DNA of 9,939 nucleotides from an uncultured bacterium (GTDB taxonomy: Bacteria > Planctomycetota > UBA1135 > GCA-002686595). Below, one piece after another: positions 1 through 6,281 of this stretch. Location of the stretch: contig CAJXRJ010000228.1 of assembly GCA_913058555.1 (NCBI GenBank), positions 1 to 9,939 of the forward strand. The letters run 5' to 3'. Numbering within the stretch: position 1 is the stretch's first letter; each line of letters begins with the position of its first letter. The translations under genes and the position numbers were made by a program. The notes under the pieces were generated by a model. The model was not told the DNA's origin. It did no database searches and saw nothing but the letters and a program-made list of their open reading frames with translations.

Positions 1-25
1 AGCGTCAGATGTGTATAAGAGACAG
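1..25 (+). other. Nextera sequencing-adapter contamination at contig end
   Basis: Bases 7-25 read AGATGTGTATAAGAGACAG, the 19-base Tn5 mosaic end used in Nextera libraries. The six bases before it (AGCGTC) match the end of the Nextera read-1 primer tail. This is library-preparation sequence, not genome. It creates two artefact peptides: MYKRQ at the start of a plus-strand frame beginning at 11, and LSLIHI at the end of the minus-strand frame that crosses it. Any protein containing these strings here should be trimmed at base 26. Confidence 0.97.
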
Positions 26-181
26 ACCGTCGGGCGTCTCCACGAGCTCGGTGGGTTTTTGGGTGTCAGACCCGGCGAAGTCGTAGCCGAACTGCCAGGC
101 GACGACCCCCTGTGCGGCGGCGTGGGAAGTCGTACCGATAAGCCCTGCCAAGCAGGCGAGGGCGAGGGGAGTCAGGCGCAT
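26..181 (-). CDS. Exported protein with signal peptide, 3' end missing (partial)
   Basis: Only the first 52 codons are present; the reading frame runs into the adapter at base 25, so the C-terminus is unknown. I chose the ATG at 181 because GGAG lies four bases upstream and because it opens directly on a classical signal peptide: Met-Arg, a hydrophobic stretch at about residues 3-16, then a cleavage region THAAAQ-like around residues 18-24. Upstream in-frame starts (to 265) would add a basic, non-hydrophobic leader and are less likely. The mature part begins GVVAWQFGYDF and has no motif I recognise. It follows the acyl-CoA synthetase gene in the same direction after a 128-bp gap, so it may have its own promoter. 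The product is probably periplasmic, outer-membrane or secreted; function unknown. Confidence 0.7.
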
Positions 182-289
182 GGATCTCCGGGAAGCGAAA
201 TTGAGCGGCATCCGGCGAGCCCGAACGCGTGCCCTTAGCATCTGCTTGAGCGCACGATAGCGCAAGGAGGCGGGCGCTCAGGGACCTCT

Positions 290-304
290 GGCGCGCCCTG
301 CGCC
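290..304 (-). terminator. Possible weak hairpin after the acyl-CoA synthetase gene
   Basis: GGCGC (290-294) pairs with GCGCC (300-304) around a 5-base loop, five bases beyond the stop codon of the synthetase gene. There is no T-run after it on the minus strand, so it is a weak intrinsic terminator at best. A further 7-bp inverted repeat, TGAGCGC at 247-253 and GCGCTCA at 274-280, lies in the same 128-bp gap. The rest of the gap shows nothing I can name. Confidence 0.3.
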
Positions 305-309
305 GCTTC

Positions 310-1875
310 TTAGACCGTCCGAAGTAGGCGCTTGGCGATCTTGCCTGAGCCCGTCTTTGGAAGCACGTCGAGGAGCTGGATGGTGCGGGGGACCTTGTAC
401 CTGGCGATCAGGGACCTGCAATGATCACGAAGCTCGCCCTCGCCGGGGGCGGGCTCCGCAGTCCCGGCCCGTAGAACCACCGCTGCGCGCACTTCTTCTC
501 CCCACTCGTCCGATGGGACGCCGAAGGCCGCGCACTCGAGCACCGCAGGGTGGGCGTACAGTGCGTTTTCCACTTCGATGGAATAGACGTTCTCTCCGCC
601 GGTGACGATCACATCTTTCTTCCGATCGACAATGTTGACCCAGCCGTCCTTGTCGATCGTGGCAAGGTCGCCCGTGTGGAACCAACCGTCCTGGAACGCC
701 GCTTCCGTTTCCTCGGGGCGGTTCCAGTATCCCGGTGTGATCGAGCAGCCGCGGGCCACGATTTCACCGACTTCATGGTCGTCGCGAACAACGGGGCGTC
801 CGAGGTGATCGAGCACTTCGAGCTCCACGGTCTCGAAGGGCCGGCCAGTGCGTGAACGCAGCGCAAGCTGACGCTCCGGGGAGAGCTGCCTGTGGCGCGG
901 CTCGAGGATCGCGAGCGTCAGGTAGGGGCTGGTTTCCGTCAGCCCGTACGTCTGGATGTATTCAGGGCACAGAAGGTCGAGCACGGAACGAACGGTTTCC
1001 GGAGCGATGGGGGCGCCGCCCGACATGACGAGTCGCAGCGAGCCAACGTCGATGGCCTTTCCGTCCTCCTGCTTCGCCGCCAGCATGCGCTGGAGCATCA
1101 CGGGCACCAAGTTCGTGATCGTTACGCCGGTGTCCTCGATGAGATGGAGGGCGGCGAGCGCTTCGAACTCCGGGAGGAACACATGGGTTCCTCCCACGGC
1201 GGTGATCGCCAATGTGGCCCAGGCGTCCGCCAGGTGAAACATCGGCGCGAAGTGGCCCCATACATCGTCCGATGCGAGATCCAGCTCGGTGGTTGCCGCC
1301 AGGGCGTGACTGACCACATTGCGGTGGGTGAGGGGGACGCCTTTGGGTCGGCCCGTGGTCCCGCTCGTGTAATAGAGGTGCGCGACATCGTCGGGTCCGG
1401 GTCGATGTGGGGTGAACCCGGTCGCGAGGCTCGGCTGCATGGGAAGGCCCATCGGGTGGTCTCCGCCGTGCGGCTCCGGCCCGATGGTCGCGCGCCGGAT
1501 CGAAGGAAGCTTTTCCGTCGCCTCATCGATGACGCCTTTGAACATCCAGTGGGAAACCACGAGGGCCGGCGCTGCGTCCTCAAGCACGCCGGAGATCTCG
1601 GCGGGGGAGAGCCGGGTGTTCAGCGGAACCAAGATCGCACCCGCGGCGCTCGCGGCGAAGGTCCAGAGCAGGAACGCCGGCGTGTTGCGATCCATCAGGG
1701 CGATGCGGTCACCGGGCGAGATGCCGAGTTCGCGGATGGAGGCAGCCAGGTAGCTGGCCGTCGCGTGCACGCTGCGGTAGTTGAGGGGTGGAGCCGCGGA
1801 CAGGATCGCGATTCCATCGGGGTCCTTCGCGAATGCGGATTCCAGAATCCCGAAGACGTCCGTGGGCTCAGACAT
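310..1875 (-). CDS. AMP-dependent acyl-CoA synthetase (long-chain fatty acid--CoA ligase-like)
   Basis: A 521-residue member of the ANL adenylating superfamily. It would activate a carboxylic acid with ATP to an acyl-AMP, then transfer the acyl group to CoA in the cytoplasm. All core motifs are present: the P-loop YYTSGTTGRPKGV (168-180), YGLTET (310-315), the TGD of A7 (401-403), the hinge region DRKKDVIVTGGENVYS (417-432) and the C-terminal PKTGSGKI with the catalytic lysine at about K512. The length fits the family. The start is the ATG at 1875; the open frame continues upstream to 2100, but that part overlaps the channel gene and is not family-like. No Shine-Dalgarno site is visible. The gene begins 16 bp after the stop of the channel gene, so it is probably the last gene of that operon. 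The acid substrate cannot be read from the sequence; a medium- or long-chain fatty acid is the default guess. Confidence 0.93.
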   Translation of the reverse strand: MSEPTDVFGILESAFAKDPDGIAILSAAPPLNYRSVHATASYLAASIRELGISPGDRIALMDRNTPAFLLWTFAASAAGAILVPLNTRLSPAEISGVLEDAAPALVVSHWMFKGVIDEATEKLPSIRRATIGPEPHGGDHPMGLPMQPSLATGFTPHRPGPDDVAHLYYTSGTTGRPKGVPLTHRNVVSHALAATTELDLASDDVWGHFAPMFHLADAWATLAITAVGGTHVFLPEFEALAALHLIEDTGVTITNLVPVMLQRMLAAKQEDGKAIDVGSLRLVMSGGAPIAPETVRSVLDLLCPEYIQTYGLTETSPYLTLAILEPRHRQLSPERQLALRSRTGRPFETVELEVLDHLGRPVVRDDHEVGEIVARGCSITPGYWNRPEETEAAFQDGWFHTGDLATIDKDGWVNIVDRKKDVIVTGGENVYSIEVENALYAHPAVLECAAFGVPSDEWGEEVRAAVVLRAGTAEPAPGEGELRDHCRSLIARYKVPRTIQLLDVLPKTGSGKIAKRLLRTV

Positions 1876-1891
1876 GCATGGAGGGTAACGG

Positions 1892-2476
1892 CTATGGAGT
1901 TTCCGTGGGGTTGGAAGGTTGGGCGTGGCCTTCTTCACGGGGCCGTTTTCGTCGCTCTTCTCGGGTCTTCCCGCTGACCAGTTTCGGATGGCGGAATTCG
2001 GCCCAGTCCCGCTGCATTTCAAGGAACGCCAGGGACGCGGACCACGTGATGAGGCTGAGGCCCACCAGCGCCTCCGTTCCGCACAGGATGCGAATGGCAC
2101 CCATGGGGGTGATGTCCCCGAACCCGAGGGTGGTGAAGCTCACCGCGGAGAAGTAGACGAAGTCGAGCGCGCCCTCTTCGAAGGGGCCGTCCAGGTGTCC
2201 AAGGGATGGGAAGCGATCCAGGACCCAGTAGAGGCCGGCGAAGATCCAGACCTCGATCACATGGGCGAGGAGCATCGCGAGCTTCAGCACAAAGACGCGG
2301 GTCCGGCGGGGGAGCCGGGCCCGGGCGAGGCGCCGGGACGAGATGCTCATGAACTCGTAATGGAGGAGCGCGCAGACCACGGCCGCGGCCGCTGAAATCA
2401 GGCCCACGAGCACGTGCGCGCCGGACACATGGAACGACCGGGCGGCTGCGTCGAGGATCAGGGCATCGGATTCCAT
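1892..2476 (-). CDS. Two-pore-helix potassium-channel-like membrane protein (Ion_trans_2 type)
   Basis: A 194-residue integral membrane protein. Hydrophobic helices are visible at about 22-42, 61-86 and 128-152. A re-entrant pore helix and selectivity filter lie between the last two: SFTTLGFGDITP, with the filter TLGFGD at 116-121. This is the signature of tetrameric potassium channels, with Phe in place of the usual Tyr of GYGD. The first helix is extra to the minimal two-helix KcsA plan. No RCK/TrkA nucleotide-binding domain follows; the tail (about 153-194) is short and charged. The ATG at 2476 is supported by AGGA eight bases upstream (2485-2488). The gene sits 27 bp after the hydrolase gene and 16 bp before the synthetase gene. 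Ion selectivity is inferred from the filter only, and the link to its operon neighbours is unclear. Confidence 0.85.
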   Translation of the reverse strand: MESDALILDAAARSFHVSGAHVLVGLISAAAAVVCALLHYEFMSISSRRLARARLPRRTRVFVLKLAMLLAHVIEVWIFAGLYWVLDRFPSLGHLDGPFEEGALDFVYFSAVSFTTLGFGDITPMGAIRILCGTEALVGLSLITWSASLAFLEMQRDWAEFRHPKLVSGKTREERRKRPREEGHAQPSNPTETP

Positions 2477-2486
2477 AGGCTCGATC

Positions 2487-2501
2487 CTGCCCGGCGGGCA
2501 G
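2487..2501 (-). promoter_or_regulatory. Intercistronic hairpin touching the channel gene's ribosome-binding site
   Basis: CTGCCC (2487-2492) and GGGCAG (2496-2501) form a perfect 6-bp stem with a 3-base loop in the 27-bp gap between the hydrolase stop and the channel start. The stem includes two bases of the AGGA site at 2485-2488. Ribosomes finishing the upstream gene could melt it, which would couple translation of the two genes. This is inference from pairing alone. Confidence 0.35.
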
Positions 2502-2503
2502 GG

Positions 2504-4240
2504 TCAATATCCAGCGGCCTGTCCATCCTTTCGGGATTCGGACCCGCCGAAGTACACGCCGCCCTCGAGATCCACCCGGATGCCCTGGTAGCCCCCGAAG
2601 ATCCCGTTGGCTCGCTGGAGCTTGTGCCCCATGCGCAGGAGGGCCCGCTGGACCTCCTGGGAGAAGCCCGACTCCAGGTGCAGGTGACCACCAGTCTCCA
2701 TGGTTTGCCCCGTGGGCTGCTGGGATCCCGTGTGCACGATGCGCGGCGCGTCCCCGGCTTCTTGCACGTTCATGTCGAAGTCGATCATGTTGATCACGAT
2801 CTGCACGTGCCCCTGGGGCTGGGTGGCGCCGCCCATGAGGCCAAAGGTCATGTACGGTTCGCCCTCTTTCGTAATGAAGGCCGGGATGATGGTGTGGAAG
2901 GGGCGTTTGCCCGGCGCGTAGCTGTTCGGCCGGCCGGGGACGAGGTCAAAGAGTTCGCCGCGGTCCTGCAGGCAGAAGCCGAGTCCCGGGGGCGTCATGC
3001 CCGATCCCATGCCGCGGAAGTTGCTCTGGATGAGGGACACCATCATGCCGCTCGAGTCGGCCGTGCAAAGGTAGATGGTGTCGCCCTCCCCGAGGGCGGG
3101 GTTGCCGGCGGGGGTCGACTTCATGGCCTTTTCGCCGATGAGCCCTCGACGCTCTTCGGCGTACGCGTCGGACAGAAGCTCCGCGACCGGTGCCGGAGCG
3201 AAGGCGGGATCGGCGTAGAAGCGTGCGCGGTCCGCGAAAGCGAGCTTCTTGGCTTCGGTGAAAGCGTGTACGTATTCTGCGGAGCCAAAGCCCATCGCGG
3301 CGATGTCGTAGCCCTCAAGGATCTGGAGCATCTGGAGCGCGGCAATCCCCTGGCCATTGGGCGGCAATTCCCAAACGTCGTAGCCGCGGTAGTTGACCGA
3401 GACTGGCTCGACCCACTCGCCTTGGTGCGCGCGCAGGTCCTCCTCCGAGAGGAAGCCGCCATTCGCCGCCATGTAGTCCGCGATGGTCTTCGCGACGCGC
3501 CCCTCGTAGAAGCCCGCGCGACCTTGCTTCGCGACGGCTTCCAGAGTGTTTGCGAGGCCCGGGTTGGCGAACACCTCGCCCTTGCGGGGCGCACGGCCCC
3601 CCGGCATGTAGACCTCCTCGAAGCCAGGCCAGACCTTGAGCCGGTTCGAGCCGAGGTTCCAGTAATACGCGATGAGCTCGGTGATCGGTGCGCCGCCACG
3701 GGCCGACGCGATGGCGGGGGCGAGGACCTGGTCGAGGGGGAGCTTTCCGAACCGATCGTGCAGGGCGCACCAGCCGTCGACGCAGCCGGGCACGCTCACG
3801 GGGAGGGGGCCGTACTTGGGAATCGTTTCGGCGTCCGGGTCTCCGATCGCTTCGATCAGCTTCTCGCGGGTGAGCGACATGGGCGAGCGCCCGCTGCCGT
3901 TGTAGCCGTAGAGCTTCCTCTCTTTCGGATCCCAAACGATGGCGAAGAGGTCGCCGCCGATGCCGTTTCCTGTGGGCTCCACGTGGCCCAGGACGGCGTT
4001 GGCTGCGATGGCCGCGTCCATGGCGCTTCCACCCGCTTTCAGAATGTCGAGGGCCGCCTGGGTGGCGAGGGGTTGGCTGGTCGCTGCCATGCCCCGACGC
4101 GCGATCACCTCAGAGCGGGTTGCGAAGGCCCGTCCCGTGACGCGATCTTGGGGGGCGGTGGGGCCAGCTGAGGGACCGGCGAGGACCGATGCGGAGAGCC
4201 CGAAGGCGGCCAGGGCAGTTCGGAGGAGGTGGAATGTCAT
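2504..4240 (-). CDS. Secreted gamma-glutamyltransferase-family hydrolase (YwrD/cephalosporin-acylase-like)
   Basis: A 578-residue N-terminal-nucleophile hydrolase of the gamma-glutamyltranspeptidase family. Such enzymes self-cleave into two subunits and hydrolyse or transfer gamma-glutamyl groups from glutathione or related amides. An N-terminal signal peptide (about 1-21) suggests export to the periplasm. Family landmarks are the opening MAATSQPLAT followed by a GGSAMDAA box (51-77), GNGIGGDLFA (91-100), and the self-processing site GDTIYLCTADSSG, where Thr388 would be the new N-terminus and nucleophile. The glycine-rich oxyanion segment GLMGGATQPQGH follows (467-478). The DTIYL form, rather than TTHLS, places it nearer Bacillus YwrD and acylase-type members than classical Ggt, so glutathione may not be the substrate. 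The start is the ATG at 4240, which opens on the signal peptide; no clear Shine-Dalgarno site. It is the first gene of the operon with the channel and synthetase genes. Confidence 0.92.
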   Translation of the reverse strand: MTFHLLRTALAAFGLSASVLAGPSAGPTAPQDRVTGRAFATRSEVIARRGMAATSQPLATQAALDILKAGGSAMDAAIAANAVLGHVEPTGNGIGGDLFAIVWDPKERKLYGYNGSGRSPMSLTREKLIEAIGDPDAETIPKYGPLPVSVPGCVDGWCALHDRFGKLPLDQVLAPAIASARGGAPITELIAYYWNLGSNRLKVWPGFEEVYMPGGRAPRKGEVFANPGLANTLEAVAKQGRAGFYEGRVAKTIADYMAANGGFLSEEDLRAHQGEWVEPVSVNYRGYDVWELPPNGQGIAALQMLQILEGYDIAAMGFGSAEYVHAFTEAKKLAFADRARFYADPAFAPAPVAELLSDAYAEERRGLIGEKAMKSTPAGNPALGEGDTIYLCTADSSGMMVSLIQSNFRGMGSGMTPPGLGFCLQDRGELFDLVPGRPNSYAPGKRPFHTIIPAFITKEGEPYMTFGLMGGATQPQGHVQIVINMIDFDMNVQEAGDAPRIVHTGSQQPTGQTMETGGHLHLESGFSQEVQRALLRMGHKLQRANGIFGGYQGIRVDLEGGVYFGGSESRKDGQAAGY

Positions 4241-4322
4241 GGTTGGACATTAGAATGGGAAGCGCCGCGGGGCGTAAGGCCCGGCGGAGCCTGCCCGCTC
4301 GCCCGACCCGGCGCAGAGAGCC
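4241..4322. promoter_or_regulatory. Divergent intergenic region between hydrolase and small membrane-protein genes
   Basis: This 82-bp gap must hold the promoters of both divergent genes, or part of them. The only AT-rich patch is at 4248-4257. It contains TAGAAT on the plus strand (4251-4256) and, overlapping it, TCTAAT on the minus strand (4254-4249); each matches five of six bases of a -10 box. No convincing -35 hexamer is spaced correctly from either. If real, the minus-strand box would put the hydrolase mRNA start only a few bases from its ATG. Confidence 0.25.
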
Positions 4323-4793
4323 ATGACGGACCTCGATCAGCACCCACAACACGCCTCCGATGAAGGGGCCACTGGACACGAATCCGGCGTGGCCCGCCGT
4401 GGGACGGGTCCGGCGGATGTCGATGAGCCCGAAATCATCGAGGTGGAGGTCGAGCGACTGGGGGTCAAACCCTCTGCGGCGAAGGCGATGACGAGCCGCG
4501 TTTGGAACGCCGTTGGCCCCATTGTTGCCGCGCTCTTCATCGACGCGGGGGACGCGGCAACGAGGGGGATCTTGGCGCCCTTGGGAGTGCCCCTCGGAAT
4601 GCTTGCGGGCTACTTCCTCTCAGGTTTCCTGGGCGCTTCGCCCACCTGGCGCATCGCGATCACCATGCTCACGGGACTGTACTGGGTGGCCCCATTCACT
4701 GATTGGCTTCCCTTCGCAACCGTCACGGCGGCCGTGCTTCAGGTCGTCGCGCCGAACAAGATCAAAGAAGAACCCTTCGGCGCCCGGCGATAG
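4323..4793 (+). CDS. Small conserved-looking membrane protein, function unknown
   Basis: A 156-residue protein. Its first 60 or so residues are hydrophilic and acidic (EPEIIEVEVERLGV around 35-48). The rest is hydrophobic, with likely membrane segments near 62-74, 84-105, 110-128 and 129-144, and a short charged tail. No catalytic motif is visible. Reasons to think it real: it is the only long frame in the 4323-4793 interval with a sensible membrane-protein composition, it is divergent from the hydrolase gene, and it ends 24 bp before a strong hairpin terminator. The ATG at 4323 has only a weak purine tract (GCAGAGAG) before it. I do not recognise the family. An inner-membrane location is inferred from hydrophobicity. 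Confidence 0.68.
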   Translation: MTDLDQHPQHASDEGATGHESGVARRGTGPADVDEPEIIEVEVERLGVKPSAAKAMTSRVWNAVGPIVAALFIDAGDAATRGILAPLGVPLGMLAGYFLSGFLGASPTWRIAITMLTGLYWVAPFTDWLPFATVTAAVLQVVAPNKIKEEPFGARR

Positions 4794-4817
4794 GTCGGAC
4801 GATCGGTATTCAACGCC

Positions 4818-4853
4818 AAGCGGCGCAGCGCGGTCTCCCGCGCTGCGCCGCTT
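4818..4853. terminator. Strong bidirectional hairpin terminator
   Basis: AAGCGGCGCAGCGCG (4818-4832) and CGCGCTGCGCCGCTT (4839-4853) are perfect reverse complements: a 15-bp stem with a 6-base loop. The plus strand continues TGTGTTGGTT, a modest T-rich tail. The hairpin lies between two convergent genes, 24 bp after the small membrane-protein stop and 41 bp after the FAD-protein stop, so it probably ends transcription from both sides. Confidence 0.85.
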
Positions 4854-4868
4854 TGTGTTGGTTCGATG

Positions 4869-4898
4869 CCCGGTCCCGATCAGCCCGGTCCCGATCAG
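4869..4898. repeat. 15-bp tandem duplication spanning the FAD-protein stop codon
   Basis: CCCGGTCCCGATCAG occurs twice, head to tail, at 4869-4883 and 4884-4898. The copy at 4884-4898 contains the TGA stop (4897-4895 on the minus strand). Because the unit is a multiple of three, the other copy supplies a second in-frame TGA 15 bases further on. It looks like a recent local duplication with little coding consequence. Confidence 0.9.
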
Positions 4899-6217
4899 CC
4901 GAGGAGCTTCGGCAGCATCGCCTTTGCGGTCTCGCGCGCTTTGATCACGCACTGATCCGAGTTGTCGTACTCGAATCGACCGAAGCGTCCGAGGGGGTGG
5001 AGGCCGTTCGAGTCCATCCAATCCAGCACGAGCTTGCGGCGCCGCGCGTACTCGTGGTCGAACACCACGTAGGCGTGGTTCACTTGGGAGCGGTCCGTGA
5101 AGAGGATCTCGTCGCGCTTCAGGAGGCCGGCGGTCTCAAGCCCCTGCAGCATGTCCTTCTCGAGGTCCATCCCCGGGAACGGCTGCCCGCCCGGCGTCGT
5201 GATCTCGACCAGGAAAGACGTCTTGCCCTCCGGTGCGTTGCCCGGCGAGTAGTTCGACATGTACGTCACGCGGTTCGCCGGACCCTGTTTGGTCTGCGGC
5301 AGGTAGATCCACGAGAGGTTCGGGTGCTCTTCGCGGTCGAGGGCGACGAGGTAGGTTACGAGGCCGTTGTACTCCAGCTCGCGCATGGCCTTCGCCACGT
5401 CGTCCGGCACGCCCTGGACGAAGTCGGGCACGTAGGTGAGCGAGATCGTGTTGACGACGACGTCAAAGTCCTCGTCGTTGACGCTCCAGCCATCGCCCTT
5501 CTTGACGACGCTCGTGACCGGCGTGTTGAGGCGCACGCGATCCCCGAGGGTTCGGGCAAGGCCGTCCGTGATGCCCTGGAAGCCGCCCTCCTTGGGGTAA
5601 TAGAAGATCGCTTGGTGGGTGTAGCCCTGGGTGCGGATGCCGACGGCGGCGCGCAGGACGTCTTCGACCGGCGCGTCCGGCACGCGGCCCGCCACCCAGT
5701 CGCTTGTGATCTGCTCGAGCGGGCGCTTCCAGATCTTCTCGTTGTACGGGTTCATGAAGTGCTCGGCGATGCCCGTGCCGAAGCGCCACTGAATCCAGTT
5801 CTTGAAGTCCGTCGGGGCCTTGGAGCCGGTCATCTTGCGCTCGTGCCAAGCCTCGACATAGCCCTGGAGGCAGTCGTAGTTCGCTTGGGCGGGGAGGTCC
5901 CCGATGCCGTTCTCGAAGGGGTAGTGCACCCACTTGTCGTCGAAGCGGATCTTGGTATTGCGGTCCCGCGTGACGAAGGCGTCGTCGCCGCCACCTTCAT
6001 CCTTCATCCACTGCATCGCTTCCTTGTCCTTGCTGAAAAGGATGTGGCCGCCCGCAACGTCATAGGTGAAACCATCCACCGTCTTGGAAAGGCAGAGGCC
6101 GCCAGCGACGGAGCCGGATTCGAAGAGGGTGATGGAGTCCCGGGAGACGCCCCCTTGCTCGAGGAACCTTGCGAGGGCCATGCCGGAGATGCCGGCGCCG
6201 AGGATCGCGATCTTCAC
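4895..6217 (-). CDS. FAD-dependent UDP-galactopyranose-mutase-like / amine-oxidase-fold protein
   Basis: A 440-residue flavoprotein. The N-terminal Rossmann motif is AILGAGISGMALARFL (4-19), followed by the GG of the ADP-binding fold (VAGGLCL, 37-43). Further blocks resemble UDP-galactopyranose mutases and protoporphyrinogen-oxidase-like proteins: DVAGGHILF (53-61), HYPFENG (98-104), NPYNEKIWKRPLEQI (156-170) and a C-terminal FAD-contact block GRFGRFEYDNSDQC (410-423). A mutase would interconvert UDP-galactopyranose and UDP-galactofuranose for surface glycans, but I cannot separate this from other sugar or isoprenoid oxidoreductases of the same fold. The start is GTG at 6217, because MKIAILGAG is where this fold normally begins; no Shine-Dalgarno site is visible. 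It is the last gene of the lgt operon, 64 bp after the RNase H2-like gene, with a terminator beyond its stop. Confidence 0.85.
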   Translation of the reverse strand: MKIAILGAGISGMALARFLEQGGVSRDSITLFESGSVAGGLCLSKTVDGFTYDVAGGHILFSKDKEAMQWMKDEGGGDDAFVTRDRNTKIRFDDKWVHYPFENGIGDLPAQANYDCLQGYVEAWHERKMTGSKAPTDFKNWIQWRFGTGIAEHFMNPYNEKIWKRPLEQITSDWVAGRVPDAPVEDVLRAAVGIRTQGYTHQAIFYYPKEGGFQGITDGLARTLGDRVRLNTPVTSVVKKGDGWSVNDEDFDVVVNTISLTYVPDFVQGVPDDVAKAMRELEYNGLVTYLVALDREEHPNLSWIYLPQTKQGPANRVTYMSNYSPGNAPEGKTSFLVEITTPGGQPFPGMDLEKDMLQGLETAGLLKRDEILFTDRSQVNHAYVVFDHEYARRRKLVLDWMDSNGLHPLGRFGRFEYDNSDQCVIKARETAKAMLPKLLG

Positions 6218-6281
6218 GTGGTCGTTGTGGGGGAGCTAGGGAACGGGGCGGAGAGGAGAGGCAAGAATACCGGCTTGAGCG

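Noticed and set aside
182..309. Promoter candidate TTGCGC with GATGCT 17 bases later on the minus strand
   Set aside because: Both hexamers are poor matches to a sigma-70 promoter, and such matches are expected by chance in a gap of this size.
892..1977. 361-codon plus-strand open frame opposite the acyl-CoA synthetase gene
   Set aside because: GC-driven shadow of the synthetase gene, with no domain or start signal.
1876..2100. N-terminal extension of the acyl-CoA synthetase frame into the channel gene
   Set aside because: The residues do not resemble the synthetase family, and the region is already coding for the channel tail and pore in another frame.
2414..4171. 585-codon plus-strand open frame opposite the hydrolase gene
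   Set aside because: Antisense frame typical of high-GC DNA. It has no recognisable domain, while the minus strand encodes a full GGT-family protein with a signal peptide and processing site.
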